Origin: Verrucomicrobiia bacterium
GTDB lineage: Bacteria > Verrucomicrobiota > Verrucomicrobiia > Verrucomicrobiales > Akkermansiaceae
Assembly (NCBI GenBank): GCA_030431475.1
Contig: JAUIJD010000028.1
Span: 1-63,013, forward strand
Direction of reading: 5' to 3'
Length of the DNA stretch: 63,013 nucleotides
Within the stretch, counting starts at the first letter, position 1; every line of letters starts with the position of its first letter. Below are positions 16,740 through 26,195 of the stretch, piece after piece. Both the position numbers and the translations under genes were made by a program. The notes below the pieces were generated by a model. That model was not told the origin of the DNA and made no database searches. It worked only from the letters and a program-made list of their open reading frames with translations.

Positions 16740-19700
16740 ATGACCGATCGCTCCACGGTTTTCAGGGTGCCGACGGCCCCCATCCAAATCTCGATGCTGG
16801 CGGCGCCGGACGCGTCGAGCCTCACCCTGCAGCTCGTGCTCGACCTGAAGGATGCCGACATCGGGGAAATCGGGGAGGCCTGGCGGGAGACGGTGGCCGC
16901 GGTCGAGGCGATGGGCATGGGTTTTGTCCAGCGGGATAGAGAGCCTCCCGTTCTCGAGCCGAGGACGTGGAAGGGCGGGATCGAGGAGGCGCGGATCGAT
17001 GACGGGTGGTTGAACCGGGACCGGGAGCGCCCCTTCGATCTGGATGACGGATTGCCGTGGCGAGTGGCTTGGGATGCTCGGGGACGCTTCTGTTTGAGCT
17101 TCCACCATGCGCTGCTCGACGGGGCATCGATCGTGAAGGTGGCCCGCCATTTCCTCGACCGGCTGGAGGGAGGTGCGCCCGCTCCGCTCGGGCTGGCGAC
17201 GTGGGACCCCGTCGATGACGTCCGCCGCGAGCGGGCGCTGGCGCTTGGACGCGAGTGGTTCGGGGACATCGAGCCGGTGGTGTGGGAGCACGCCCGCGGT
17301 GGTGGATGCCGTCTGGCGGAAGACCTCGGCAACGATATCGCCGAGGGTTTGAGGCGGTGTGCGGAGCGCGAGGGGGTCACGCCGGCGACGTTGCTGCTGT
17401 GGGCCTGGGGGCGGGTGGTGGCGCGAGAGGCCGGCGTTGGGTCGGTGGTGGTCGGGCAGGTGCGGCGGGGTGCGCCGCAGGAGGGAAAGGCCGGATTTAC
17501 GATGAACACGCTGCCGGTTCCGATCGGCGGAGAGGATGATTTCATGGCGGTGCGGGACCGCATGCGGGCGTGGCGGGAGTGCGAGGAGGTGTCGGCCGCG
17601 GAGATTCCGGGTGGAAACTGGTCGAGCGTGTTGATGTTCGACCAGGGGAGGATGGGGAACCGGCTGGCCGGGGCCGGCCGGCTCGAGTCGGCGATGCTGC
17701 TGGAGGGTCGGTCGGAGGAACTACTAGGAGCGGCGTATTTGAGTACGGGGCTCGATCTCGAGATCGATGCCGGCGAGTGGGTCGGCGAGGAACGGGCGCG
17801 CCGACTGATGGAGCATTGGAAGGCCGTGCTGGTCCGGCTTGCGGACGGGGCGGGTCTCGATGCCGACGAGCTTCCGGATGAATGGAGCGAGCGCCTGGAT
17901 GCCTGGGAATCGGGAGGTCCGGCCGCGGTCGGAAGCGGTGATCTGGGAGTGGAATGGGCGGCGGCGGTCGCCACGGACCCGGAGCGGCCGGCGATCGTGT
18001 GGCCGGGAGGAAGCTGGACGGTCGGGGAGGTGGACCGGCGGGCGCGACGTCTGGGCGCCGCACTGCGTTCGGCGGGCCTTGGGCCCGGGGATCGTTTCGG
18101 CGTCCGCTTCGAGGATCGTCGGCGTTATCCGGAGGCGCTGCTCGCCGCGGCGATGACGGGGACCATCTATGTCCCGCTCGACCGACGGCTCCCGGAGGAG
18201 CGGGTGCGGGCGATGGCGCGGCACGCGGAGCTGGCCGGAGTCCTCGCCGAGAAGGAGGAGTGCGCGGTGGGGGCTTGCTGGATCAATCCCGAGTGCGACG
18301 AGCCGTTCGACGAGCCCGCGGGGGGCGGAGGGCTGCTGGCCCTGTTGTTCACCTCGGGCTCCACCGGCGAGCCGAAGGCGGTGATGCTCGAGCACGCCGG
18401 GGTGATCAACGAGGCGGCGGCGATGGCCGGAGTTCTTGAGGATGTCGGGCGGATGACCCAGTTCGCTTCACCGGGATTCGATGCCTCGCTTGAGGAGATG
18501 CTGGTCTGTCTGCTGCACGGCGGGAGTCTGGTGAGCGGTCCGGAGGTGATCGGATTCGATGATTTTCGCGCGCGGGTGGAGGAGATGGAGATCGAGGTGC
18601 CGAATCTGCCGACGGCTTACTGGGCGTCCTGGTGTGCGGCGATGCGGGAAGCCGGCGGGCGGCTTCCCGAGTCGGTGCGCGCCGCGGTGATCGGTGGCGA
18701 GGCGCTCACGTCGGCCGCGCTTTCCGACTGGATGGCGGTGGGCGGTGCTTCGCGCCGCCTGCTCAATACCTACGGCCCGACGGAGGCATCGATCGCGGCG
18801 ACGGTCGAGGTGATCGAAGGCGATTTCGAGGCAGGCGAAGGTCCGCCGGCGATCGGTCGTCCGCTGGAAGGCTACCGGGTGAGGGTGGGGGATCGCGAGG
18901 GAAGGCGTCTCGCGCCGAAGGTTCACGGCGAGCTCTGGATCGGGGGCGTCGGGGTGGCTCCCGGCTATCGGGGGGACGAGGAAAAGACCCGGGCGGTGTT
19001 CCGTGAGTTCGGCGGGGATCGCTGGTACCGTACCGGTGATGTGGCGTGGTGGAGTGATGACGGCCGGCTGCATTTCGGCGGACGCCGCGACGATCAGGTC
19101 AAGATCCGCGGTCACCGGGTCGAGCCCGAGGAGGTCCGCGAAGCGGTCGAGGCGCTTTCGGGCGTGGCGGCGGCCTTCGTGGCGGGGCATGGCGCGGGAG
19201 CGGGCCTGTGCCTGGCGGCGTGGGTGCGGGCGGAGGCGGGAGCGACGCTGGATCCGGCCGAACTGAGGCGGACGTTGCTCGGGAAGCTTCCGGCGGCGTG
19301 CGTGCCGACGCGCTGGGCGGTCGTCGGAGCGTTCCCCCTGACCGAACGCGGGAAGGTGGATCGGCGGGCGCTTCCGGAACCCGTCGCCCCGAGTGGTGAG
19401 GACGGCGGGGAGCCGCGGAGTGAAACGGAGCGTTGGCTCGCGGAACTGTGGTGCGAGGTGCTCGGGGTCGAAGGCGTCGGGCGCAACGACGACTTTTTCG
19501 CACTTGGCGGGAGTTCGTTGCAGGCGCTGCGGATGTTCGCCCGGATCGCGACGGAGAAGGGATGTCGTCTGCCGCTCTCGCAGCTTCTGAGCACGCCGAC
19601 ACTGAACGATCTCGCGGCTGAGATCGACCGCGGCGATCGCTCTTTCGGAGACCTGCCGCCGCTGACCACCCTGCGGGTAGGGGGAGCCGAGCCGCCCCTG

Positions 19701-20447
19701 TTCTGCGTGCATGGTGGGGATGGAGGGACGCTGTTCTACCGCGAGCTGGTCGATCGCCTGCCGGCGGACCTGCCCTTCATCACGATCGAGTCACCGGAGC
19801 TCGGGGCGGAGCGCGAACCCGGTTCCGAAAGCATCGAGCGGATGGGCAGGCGCTACGTCAGCGCCCTGCGGCGTCAGCAGCCCCGGGGGCCGTACCGGCT
19901 CGCCGGCTACTCGTTCGGCGGCATCATGGTCTATGAAATGGCGCGCCAGCTTCTCGAGGCGGGCGAGTCGGTCGCGTTTCTCGGCATGTTCGATACCGAG
20001 AATCCGGCGAAGAATTGGCGGAAATATTCGCCCGCCGAGCGATTGCGGGTGTTCTGGCGGAGTCTCGACGGTTTGCCGTGGTCCGCGCGGATCGGCATGC
20101 TCTGCGGTCGTGCGATCGAGGGGGTTGGAACGCATTGTCGGGTGAAGCTCGAACTGGCGGCTCTTGCAAGGATCGGACGGACCGCGCCCCACAGCCGGAT
20201 GCGGATGCTGCGGGTGCGCGAGCAGCACGACGCGTCCGCCGCGGGCTACCGTCCGCCGCCGCTTGATGTGGAGCTGGTGCTTTTCAAGACCGAGGCCGTG
20301 GATGACAAATTCGAGGTCGATGAGGACTACGGCTGGGGGGGGCTGGTGCGCAGGCTGGAGATCGAGCGGGTGGACGGGCGGCATCTCTCGATGTTCGAGC
20401 CGGAACACGTGGGCACGCTCGCCGAACGGGTCGGAGACCGGCTTTGA
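16740..20447 (+). CDS. Single-module nonribosomal peptide synthetase (C-A-T-TE)
   Basis: 1,235 residues, the EntF-like order. Condensation domain (1 to ~400) with intact HHALLDG (His122, His123, Asp127). Adenylation domain (~410-880): TSGSTGEPK (538-546), NTYGPTE (676), YRTGD (763), and GKVDRRAL with the catalytic lysine at 872. Thiolation domain with LGGSSL, phosphopantetheine serine 926. Thioesterase (~970-1235) with GYSFGG, Ser1058, likely Asp1085 and His1215. All catalytic residues are present, so the enzyme is probably active. My hand-read substrate code is D-A-E-N-V-G-T-I-A-K, whose Glu resembles codes for ornithine and lysine. No second module, phosphopantetheinyl transferase or exporter is adjacent. 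It probably makes a small acylated or amidated amino acid product with the preceding diiron/ATP-grasp enzyme. The 3' end faces the next gene across 9 bp. Confidence 0.93.
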   Translation: MTDRSTVFRVPTAPIQISMLAAPDASSLTLQLVLDLKDADIGEIGEAWRETVAAVEAMGMGFVQRDREPPVLEPRTWKGGIEEARIDDGWLNRDRERPFDLDDGLPWRVAWDARGRFCLSFHHALLDGASIVKVARHFLDRLEGGAPAPLGLATWDPVDDVRRERALALGREWFGDIEPVVWEHARGGGCRLAEDLGNDIAEGLRRCAEREGVTPATLLLWAWGRVVAREAGVGSVVVGQVRRGAPQEGKAGFTMNTLPVPIGGEDDFMAVRDRMRAWRECEEVSAAEIPGGNWSSVLMFDQGRMGNRLAGAGRLESAMLLEGRSEELLGAAYLSTGLDLEIDAGEWVGEERARRLMEHWKAVLVRLADGAGLDADELPDEWSERLDAWESGGPAAVGSGDLGVEWAAAVATDPERPAIVWPGGSWTVGEVDRRARRLGAALRSAGLGPGDRFGVRFEDRRRYPEALLAAAMTGTIYVPLDRRLPEERVRAMARHAELAGVLAEKEECAVGACWINPECDEPFDEPAGGGGLLALLFTSGSTGEPKAVMLEHAGVINEAAAMAGVLEDVGRMTQFASPGFDASLEEMLVCLLHGGSLVSGPEVIGFDDFRARVEEMEIEVPNLPTAYWASWCAAMREAGGRLPESVRAAVIGGEALTSAALSDWMAVGGASRRLLNTYGPTEASIAATVEVIEGDFEAGEGPPAIGRPLEGYRVRVGDREGRRLAPKVHGELWIGGVGVAPGYRGDEEKTRAVFREFGGDRWYRTGDVAWWSDDGRLHFGGRRDDQVKIRGHRVEPEEVREAVEALSGVAAAFVAGHGAGAGLCLAAWVRAEAGATLDPAELRRTLLGKLPAACVPTRWAVVGAFPLTERGKVDRRALPEPVAPSGEDGGEPRSETERWLAELWCEVLGVEGVGRNDDFFALGGSSLQALRMFARIATEKGCRLPLSQLLSTPTLNDLAAEIDRGDRSFGDLPPLTTLRVGGAEPPLFCVHGGDGGTLFYRELVDRLPADLPFITIESPELGAEREPGSESIERMGRRYVSALRRQQPRGPYRLAGYSFGGIMVYEMARQLLEAGESVAFLGMFDTENPAKNWRKYSPAERLRVFWRSLDGLPWSARIGMLCGRAIEGVGTHCRVKLELAALARIGRTAPHSRMRMLRVREQHDASAAGYRPPPLDVELVLFKTEAVDDKFEVDEDYGWGGLVRRLEIERVDGRHLSMFEPEHVGTLAERVGDRL

Positions 20448-20456
20448 AAGCGCCGG

Positions 20457-21380
20457 TCAGCGCTCGGGGAACAGGTGTTTCCACACGGCGAGGGCTTCGC
20501 GGATCTGCTCCGACTTGCGGGTGGGGGAAAGCTCCCAGGTCATCGGTGCGTCGGTGGGGAAAAAGGGCAGCAGCGTCTTGTAGTCGAGCTCGCCGGTGAA
20601 GGGCACGCGGTGATCGCGGGCCGGCCACTGCACGTCGTGAACATGGGCGCCGTAGAGGTGGGGCTGGATCCGCTCGAGCCACTCGGCGTGGTCGAGCAGC
20701 CCGAGGTTGTGCTTGAGCTGGACGTGACCGAAGTCGTGCCAGTAGCGGACGTTCGGGTGGTCGGCGAAGTGTGCCTGGAGATCCAGCATCTCGCGCTCGG
20801 TCGGCACATCCTCGAAGCGCGACCGCGACTCGACGGCGAGCACCAGGTCGAGCTCGGCGGCTTTTTCGGCGAGCGTTTCCAGCGCGTCGATCGCGCGCCG
20901 GTAGTAGAGCGGGCCCACCTTCTCGCGCTTCTTGACGAAGGCGATCCGACGGGCGGCGAAATCCGGAGTGTCGCGCTCGCCGTCGGAGACCCGGGCGGTC
21001 AGGGCCTTGGTCCACTTTCTCGGCTTCATCGGGACCGATCCCATGTGGAGCACGACGTAGCGAGCCTTGAATTCGGCGGCGATTTCGAGCGTCTTGAGGG
21101 TCATGTCCATCGCCCGTTCGCGGTCGGAAGCGCGGTGCGAGGTGAACTCGTAGGCGTCGGGCGCGTCGATCATCACCTCGACGGGCGAAGGGAAGTAGTT
21201 GTGCACGCCGACGCAGCTGAAGCGACCGTCGGCGAAGGCCTTCCGCAGACCGGGGAGCTTGGCGACGGTCATGCCGTGGGAGAGCTCGAGCTCGGAGAAG
21301 CCGAGTTCGAGGATCTCATCGACCATCGCCTCACCGTCGTGGTGACGCGAGTTGTTCCAGCAGGTCGAGAAGGCGGGCAC
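20457..21380 (-). CDS. Sugar phosphate isomerase/epimerase-fold protein
   Basis: 307 residues with the xylose-isomerase-like (AP endonuclease 2) TIM-barrel pattern: ELELSHG early, VVLHMGSVP, LAVESRSRFED, NVRYWHDFGHVQLK and HVHDVQWPARDH, which together supply the acidic and histidine residues expected for a metal centre. The substrate cannot be told from sequence. It is convergent with the NRPS gene and just downstream of rsmI. Its role in either neighbour's pathway is unproven; a housekeeping or sugar-catabolic role is equally possible. The gap upstream (21381-21448) has a small CGAGGC/GCCTCG hairpin. Confidence 0.8.
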   Translation of the reverse strand: MPAFSTCWNNSRHHDGEAMVDEILELGFSELELSHGMTVAKLPGLRKAFADGRFSCVGVHNYFPSPVEVMIDAPDAYEFTSHRASDRERAMDMTLKTLEIAAEFKARYVVLHMGSVPMKPRKWTKALTARVSDGERDTPDFAARRIAFVKKREKVGPLYYRRAIDALETLAEKAAELDLVLAVESRSRFEDVPTEREMLDLQAHFADHPNVRYWHDFGHVQLKHNLGLLDHAEWLERIQPHLYGAHVHDVQWPARDHRVPFTGELDYKTLLPFFPTDAPMTWELSPTRKSEQIREALAVWKHLFPER

Positions 21381-21448
21381 GGCGCGAGGCTGCGCCTCGA
21401 AGGGCGAATGTTAAATGCCAAATGTCGAATGGTCGCGGAGCAGGGCGA

Positions 21449-22123
21449 CTACGCCTTCCGGTCGCCGCTGAGGAGAAACACGATCTCGCCCTTGGGCGGG
21501 CGGGCCTGGAACTCGGCGAGGAGTTCGGCGGCGGTGCCGCGGTGGTAGGTTTCGAACTTCTTGCTCAACTCGCGGGCGACGCAGCAACGCGCCTCCGGAT
21601 GGGCGCCGGCCAGCAATTCGAGGGTCGAGAGGAGACGGTGAGGGGACTCGAAGAACAGGGTGGTGCCCTCGGCTTCGAGGCCGGCCTCGAGCGCCTTCAG
21701 GCGCTTGCCCTTCTTCACCGGGAGGAAGCCGTGGAAATGGAAGGCGTGGACCGGCAGGCCGGAGCCGACGAGGGCGGTGAGCACCGCCGAGGGGCCGGGC
21801 AGCACCTCGAAGGGGATGTCCGCTTCGAGGCAGGACTGAACGAGGCGGTAGCCGGGGTCGGAGACGCCCGGCATGCCGGCGTCGCTGACGACCGCGATGG
21901 ACTCCCCGCCACGCGCGGCGGCGATCAGTTCGGGGAGTTTCCGGATCTCGTTGTGCTCATGGAGCGAGACGAGCGGCTTTCCCTCGATGCCGAGGTGGGC
22001 CAGTAGCTTGCCGGTCTGGCGGGTGTCCTCGCAGGCGATGCGGTCGGCGCTTTCCAGCACCTCCACGGCCCGGCGGGTGATGTCGCCAAGGTTGCCGATC
22101 GGGGTGGGGATGAGGGAAATCAT
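21449..22123 (-). CDS. rsmI: 16S rRNA (cytidine1402-2'-O)-methyltransferase
   Basis: 224 residues, a tetrapyrrole-methylase-fold SAM enzyme that methylates the ribose of C1402 in the decoding centre. Family landmarks: N-terminal LIPTPIGNLGDITRRAVEVL, CEDTRQTGKLL, VVSDAGMPGVSDPGYRLV (SAM site), LPGPSAVLTAL, and FFESPHRL. It is slightly shorter than the E. coli enzyme at the C-terminus, as is common. It is the last gene of a minus-strand run that starts with the BamD-like lipoprotein. Confidence 0.94.
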   Translation of the reverse strand: MISLIPTPIGNLGDITRRAVEVLESADRIACEDTRQTGKLLAHLGIEGKPLVSLHEHNEIRKLPELIAAARGGESIAVVSDAGMPGVSDPGYRLVQSCLEADIPFEVLPGPSAVLTALVGSGLPVHAFHFHGFLPVKKGKRLKALEAGLEAEGTTLFFESPHRLLSTLELLAGAHPEARCCVARELSKKFETYHRGTAAELLAEFQARPPKGEIVFLLSGDRKA

Positions 22124-22170
22124 GGGAGCGTCCCCGATGCGCGGATGGCCGGTCCGGGGACCGGGATCCG

Positions 22171-22674
22171 TCAGAAGCCGTTGGCGAGGCGCGAGACCAG
22201 GGCTTCGCTGGCGCGCTGGAGGGCGTCGGGCAGCGCGTTGTTGCGCGAGGTCTGGAGATTGGAGTCGACGAAGAAGCGCGAGTTTCCGGTCGAGGTGCCG
22301 GTGGCGATCACGCGGGTCGGATCGGCGGCATCGTGCAGGGTCCAGCGGAGCGTGACGGTGTTCTGCAGCTCGGCCGGGCGCAGGGTGTCGAGTCGGACGG
22401 ATCGGATCTGGGCGTAATCGATGTCCTGAATGGCACCGGTCAGGATGGCGTCGGCATCGGTGCTGGTGGCCAGCCGGTAGGTGCCGTCTTCGATGAAGGC
22501 CTCGGTCACGGCCGAGGTGGCGAGCGCCTCGGCGCGCGGGTGCAGCGTGTCGTTGCCGAACATGGGCACCGCGATCGATTCGACGCCGCCCATGGCGGAG
22601 GGCTTGGCGCCGTCGATCCGATAACCGGCGCAGGAGGCCAGTGCGAGGGCGAGCAGGGAGGCGAGGAATCGCAT
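22171..22674 (-). CDS. lptE: LptE-like LPS-assembly lipoprotein
   Basis: 167 residues. A lipoprotein signal peptide ends in LALASC, with Cys15 the lipidated residue, followed by GYRIDG. The mature part matches the LptE-family pattern (GGVESIAVPMFGN, EALATSAVTEAFIEDGTYRL, ILTGAIQDIDY). LptE plugs the LptD barrel that inserts lipopolysaccharide into the outer membrane. It lies 11 bp downstream of the BamD-like lipoprotein gene, a natural pairing of outer-membrane assembly factors. Assignment is by family pattern; lptD is not in this window. Confidence 0.75.
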   Translation of the reverse strand: MRFLASLLALALASCAGYRIDGAKPSAMGGVESIAVPMFGNDTLHPRAEALATSAVTEAFIEDGTYRLATSTDADAILTGAIQDIDYAQIRSVRLDTLRPAELQNTVTLRWTLHDAADPTRVIATGTSTGNSRFFVDSNLQTSRNNALPDALQRASEALVSRLANGF

Positions 22675-22685
22675 GGTGTCCGGAA

Positions 22686-23612
22686 TCAGTTGGAGCCGAG
22701 GGCGTTCAGGCGGGCTTGCGCCTTGTCGTGGAGCTCGCCGGACTTCGCTTTCCGCACGACTTCCTGGTAGTAGAATCGAGCGGACTGATGGTCGCCCTTC
22801 TTCTCGTAGAAGCGGGCGATCTCGTAGGAATTCTCGATGTCGCGTCCGCCGATGTTGGAGATCAGCTGGCGGGCCTCCCCGTTGCGTCGGTGGCCGGGGA
22901 ACTGGCTGAGGTAGTCCTCGAACGCCTCGCGGGCGCGGTTGAGGTTGGCCTGGTCCTGGTTGCCCTCGTTGGCCTCCTTGAGGAGGATCTCGCCGATGCG
23001 GAACTGGGCCTCGGGGGCCTGGGGCGAGGCCGGGTAGTTTTCGACCACCTCGCGGTAGGCGCCGACCGCCTGCGGGATCTTGTCCTGGTCGGCGTAGATG
23101 TCGCCGATGCGGTAGTCCGCCTTCGCGGCCACCGGCGAACGCGGGGCGTTGCTGGAAACCTTGTTGAGCATGCCGATCACCTTGTCGGCGGAGAGGCCCG
23201 ACTTGAGGCCGAGGAAGCTGTTCTTGATCTCGCCGTCGGCGGCGGCGAAGGCGAGCGCGCTCTGCCGCTCGAAGGCCTGCTTGTAGTAGCCGCTGCCCTG
23301 ACGTTTCGCGAGGAGGTCCTGGTAGGCATCGAAGGCGTCGAGCGTCTCGCCCTGCTGCTCGAGGAGCTGGGCCTGGCGGAACCGCGCCTCGGCGGCGTGC
23401 TCGGCGTAGGTCATCTCGTCGGCGAGCTCGTCGTAGATCTTGATGGCCTTGTTCGTCTTGCCGGCATCCTCCGCCGCTTTCGCCTGTTGGAACATGGCTT
23501 CCGCCCGGGCGTTGTCGGTGCTGCCGGAGCCGACCATCGGGGGCAGATCGTCGTCGCCACCACAGGAGGCCAGCAGCGCGGCGAGGGAGAGCAGGAGGAG
23601 GGATTGGCGCAT
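22686..23612 (-). CDS. BamD-like TPR lipoprotein
   Basis: 308 residues with lipobox LLASC (Cys17) and an Asp-rich stretch after it. The mature chain is TPR-like throughout: repeated patterns such as EAMFQQAKAAEDAGKTNKAIKIYDEL, AEARFRQAQLLEQQGE, AVGAYREVVENYPASPQAPEAQFRIGEIL and YEIARFYEKKGDHQSARFYY. This is the architecture of BamD (outer-membrane protein insertion), but it is about 60 residues longer than E. coli BamD. The adjoining lptE-like gene supports an outer-membrane biogenesis role. It could also be a YbgF/CpoB-type TPR protein. Confidence 0.75.
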   Translation of the reverse strand: MRQSLLLLSLAALLASCGGDDDLPPMVGSGSTDNARAEAMFQQAKAAEDAGKTNKAIKIYDELADEMTYAEHAAEARFRQAQLLEQQGETLDAFDAYQDLLAKRQGSGYYKQAFERQSALAFAAADGEIKNSFLGLKSGLSADKVIGMLNKVSSNAPRSPVAAKADYRIGDIYADQDKIPQAVGAYREVVENYPASPQAPEAQFRIGEILLKEANEGNQDQANLNRAREAFEDYLSQFPGHRRNGEARQLISNIGGRDIENSYEIARFYEKKGDHQSARFYYQEVVRKAKSGELHDKAQARLNALGSN

Positions 23613-23655
23613 GGCGGAACGCTAAGGGGAGCCGGGCGGGGGCGGGAAGCGAAAA

Positions 23656-24456
23656 TCAGGCGTTTCCCAGTTCCTTCGAGCGGTGGGCGGCGGCGGCGAC
23701 CGCCTCGATGAGGGCGGCCCGGAGCCCGCCGGATTCCAGCGTGGCGAGCCCCGCGATGGTGGTCCCGCCGGGAGAGGCGACCCGGTCCTTGAGCTCTCCG
23801 GGATGGACGCCGGTCTGGAGGACCATGGTGGCGGCACCTCGCAGCGTCTGGGCCGCGAGCTCGAGCGCCTGTGCCCGGGGCAGCCCGCAGCGGACGCCAC
23901 CGTCGGCCAGCGCCTCGATCATGAGAAACGCGAAGGCCGGGCCGCTGCCGGAAAGCCCGGTCACGGCGTCGAGCAGGTTCTCGGGGACCTGATGGACGAC
24001 CCCGACCGCTCCGAGGAGGCGCCCGGCGGTTTCGGCATCGTCCGGGGTGGCGTGGTCGTCGAGCGAGAACGCCGAGGCGCCTTCACCGACGAGGGCGGGG
24101 GTGTTGGGCATGCAGCGGATGATGCGGAAACCGGAGGGCGCCGCGCTTCGGAGGCTGGCGATCGAAACGCCGGCCGCGACCGAGATCAGCAGGCGATCCG
24201 CCACGCCGGCATCGGCGAGCGATGCGAGGGCGGCATCGGCGTGATGGGGCTTGGTGCACAGCAGGAACGCCTCGCAGCCGGCGAGCTCGGCGATTTCCGC
24301 GCAAGTCGCGGCCCCGGTTTCCGTCGCGAAGTGCTCGGCGGCCTCCGGGAGCGGGTCGTATCCGAGGACCTGATCCGCCGTGACCGCCTTGCCGCGGATG
24401 GCGCCGGCCACCAGGGCGGTGGCCATTTTTCCGCATCCGATGATTCCGATCTTCAT
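23656..24456 (-). CDS. proC: Pyrroline-5-carboxylate reductase
   Basis: 266 residues, normal length. An N-terminal Rossmann fold (IGIIGCGKMATALVAG) binds NAD(P)H; RCMPNTPALVGEGASAF and the signature DAVTGLSGSGPAFAFLMIEAL follow, with a C-terminal HPGELKDRVASPGGTTIAGL helix region. It catalyses the last step of proline synthesis. It is divergent from the TPR gene (84-bp gap) and upstream of the BamD-like gene on the same strand. It lies 3 kb from the NRPS; no reason to tie it to that pathway. Confidence 0.95.
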   Translation of the reverse strand: MKIGIIGCGKMATALVAGAIRGKAVTADQVLGYDPLPEAAEHFATETGAATCAEIAELAGCEAFLLCTKPHHADAALASLADAGVADRLLISVAAGVSIASLRSAAPSGFRIIRCMPNTPALVGEGASAFSLDDHATPDDAETAGRLLGAVGVVHQVPENLLDAVTGLSGSGPAFAFLMIEALADGGVRCGLPRAQALELAAQTLRGAATMVLQTGVHPGELKDRVASPGGTTIAGLATLESGGLRAALIEAVAAAAHRSKELGNA

Positions 24457-24539
24457 GGCGGGGATGCTAGGGATGAGACGGCCCCGGGCGAGCGTTCATT
24501 TTCCTTGGACGACGGCGGACCCGCTCGCATCGTCCGCCC

Positions 24540-26195
24540 ATGCGCACCATGCTTCTCGCGTTCTTCCTGCCGCTCCTGGCTCTCGCAGACGAACCTGCGG
24601 AGGCCCCGGCGGAGTTGGCGGAGATCCCGGCCGTCGACCAGGTCATCGCCGAACGGGTGGCGGCTCTGCCGCCGCCGGCCGAGCCGGCGGTGCCCAAGGG
24701 GGTGACGATGGCGATCAGCTCCGAGGATCCGCGGGCCCAGAAGGCGGTGCAGCACGGCATGGTGTGTCTCCATACCGGGTGGGACTTCGAGGCGTACCGC
24801 CATTTCTGCATGGCCCTTCGTGCGGATCCGAACTGTCTGATGGCCCACTGGGGGGTGGGTCTGGCCCTCATGCACGGGAAGCAGGACCTCCAGGAAGCGC
24901 GCCAGGCCGCCCTCGAGCGGATGCTGGCGCTGGTGGAGCATGGAGTGGGCACGGATCTGGAGAAGCGCTACGCCTTCGCCCTGAGCAAGCTGCTTACCGA
25001 AGGACCGGTGGCGGCCGGCGAGGCGTTCACGGCGGCGGCCCGCGAGTACCGGGGCGATCCCCAGCTCACGCTGCTGACCTGTCTCATCACCCGCGGTGCC
25101 GACGCCGACGAGAAGCTCCTGGAGGCGGTCGAGAAGCACCCCGATCTCACGTGGTTGAGGTATGGCTATCTGGCGATGCGGGCCGAGGAGGACTCACGCG
25201 ACGAGGAGCTTGAGATGGCGCGTCAGCTGGCATCCGAGGCGCCGGAATATCCGCCGTACTACCATCTGCTGGGCCACTACGAATGGCGCTGTGGGAACCA
25301 TGCCCGGGCGGCGCACGCCTTCGGCCGGGCGGCCGACCTCTACGCCGGATGGATGCGCGACAACGGCCTGGATGCGGTGGATTGTCCGTCGTGGACCAAG
25401 GCCGAAAGCTATCGGGCGGTCGCGCTGGCCTCCAAGGGGGAGTATGAAACGGCGCTGGCGGTGGCCGATGCGGTGGCGGCGATCGAGGTTCCCCTCGATC
25501 GGGCGGATTCCAACGGCGGGCGGATGCTGATGTGGGAGGGACGGACGCTGCCGGTGCGCGTCCTGCTGCGGCGCGGCGAGCCGGGCGACATGGCCCGTGC
25601 CGCCAAGGTGCTGCCCCCTCTGGAGGAGGTCGAGGAGTTCGGCAAGAAGTCGCTCGCCCTCTGGTCCTACCAGGTCCATTCGTCGGTGGTGGCCGGGCGG
25701 CTCGCCATCGAGCAGAAGGACCTGCCGGCGGCCAACGAGATTGCCCTGGATGTCACCCGCATCGGCGAGAATTTCGTGAAGACCCGCGAGATCGGGATCC
25801 GCACCGGGGAGAGTTCGCACTGGCTCCGCGCGTTCAAGGCCTTCGAAGTGATGGCGGCCGAGTTCCGCGGTCTGATCGGCATGGAGGGGGTCGAGGGGAC
25901 CGAGGGTCCGAGCGTGAGTGCGGGAAGCTGGTTCCAGGCGGCGGCCGACCGCCAGGAGCGGGCGACGCTGATGATGCCCCCGGCGGTGCTTCTGCCGATG
26001 GAGGTCAGGCTCGCCGACTACTATGTCGCTCGTAGTGAAGCCGCGAAGGCGATCGAGGTGCTCGAGTCCGGGCTCGAGGATCACCCGAACGACTGCGAGC
26101 TCCTGAACGGCCTTCTCGAGATCTGCGAGAGTGAGGGAATGACCGCCGAAGCGGCGGAGTGGCGTCGGCGGATCGAGGCCCTCGGCGAGCATTGA
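24540..26195 (+). CDS. Exported TPR protein
   Basis: 551 residues. Short signal peptide (MRTMLLAFFLPLLALA). The mature protein begins with a Pro/Ala/Glu-rich segment, then helical TPR-like repeats (AYRHFCMALRADPNCLMAHWGVGLALM; YYHLLGHYEWRCGNHARAAHAF; KAIEVLESGLEDHPNDCELLNGL at the end). TPR proteins of this sort act as scaffolds; no enzymatic motif is seen. The stop codon abuts the stop of ispH with no spacer. Confidence 0.8.
   Translation: MRTMLLAFFLPLLALADEPAEAPAELAEIPAVDQVIAERVAALPPPAEPAVPKGVTMAISSEDPRAQKAVQHGMVCLHTGWDFEAYRHFCMALRADPNCLMAHWGVGLALMHGKQDLQEARQAALERMLALVEHGVGTDLEKRYAFALSKLLTEGPVAAGEAFTAAAREYRGDPQLTLLTCLITRGADADEKLLEAVEKHPDLTWLRYGYLAMRAEEDSRDEELEMARQLASEAPEYPPYYHLLGHYEWRCGNHARAAHAFGRAADLYAGWMRDNGLDAVDCPSWTKAESYRAVALASKGEYETALAVADAVAAIEVPLDRADSNGGRMLMWEGRTLPVRVLLRRGEPGDMARAAKVLPPLEEVEEFGKKSLALWSYQVHSSVVAGRLAIEQKDLPAANEIALDVTRIGENFVKTREIGIRTGESSHWLRAFKAFEVMAAEFRGLIGMEGVEGTEGPSVSAGSWFQAAADRQERATLMMPPAVLLPMEVRLADYYVARSEAAKAIEVLESGLEDHPNDCELLNGLLEICESEGMTAEAAEWRRRIEALGEH

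Noticed and set aside
23656-24456. proC as part of the NRPS pathway
   Set aside because: Opposite strand, 3 kb away with unrelated housekeeping genes between; normal proline synthesis explains it.
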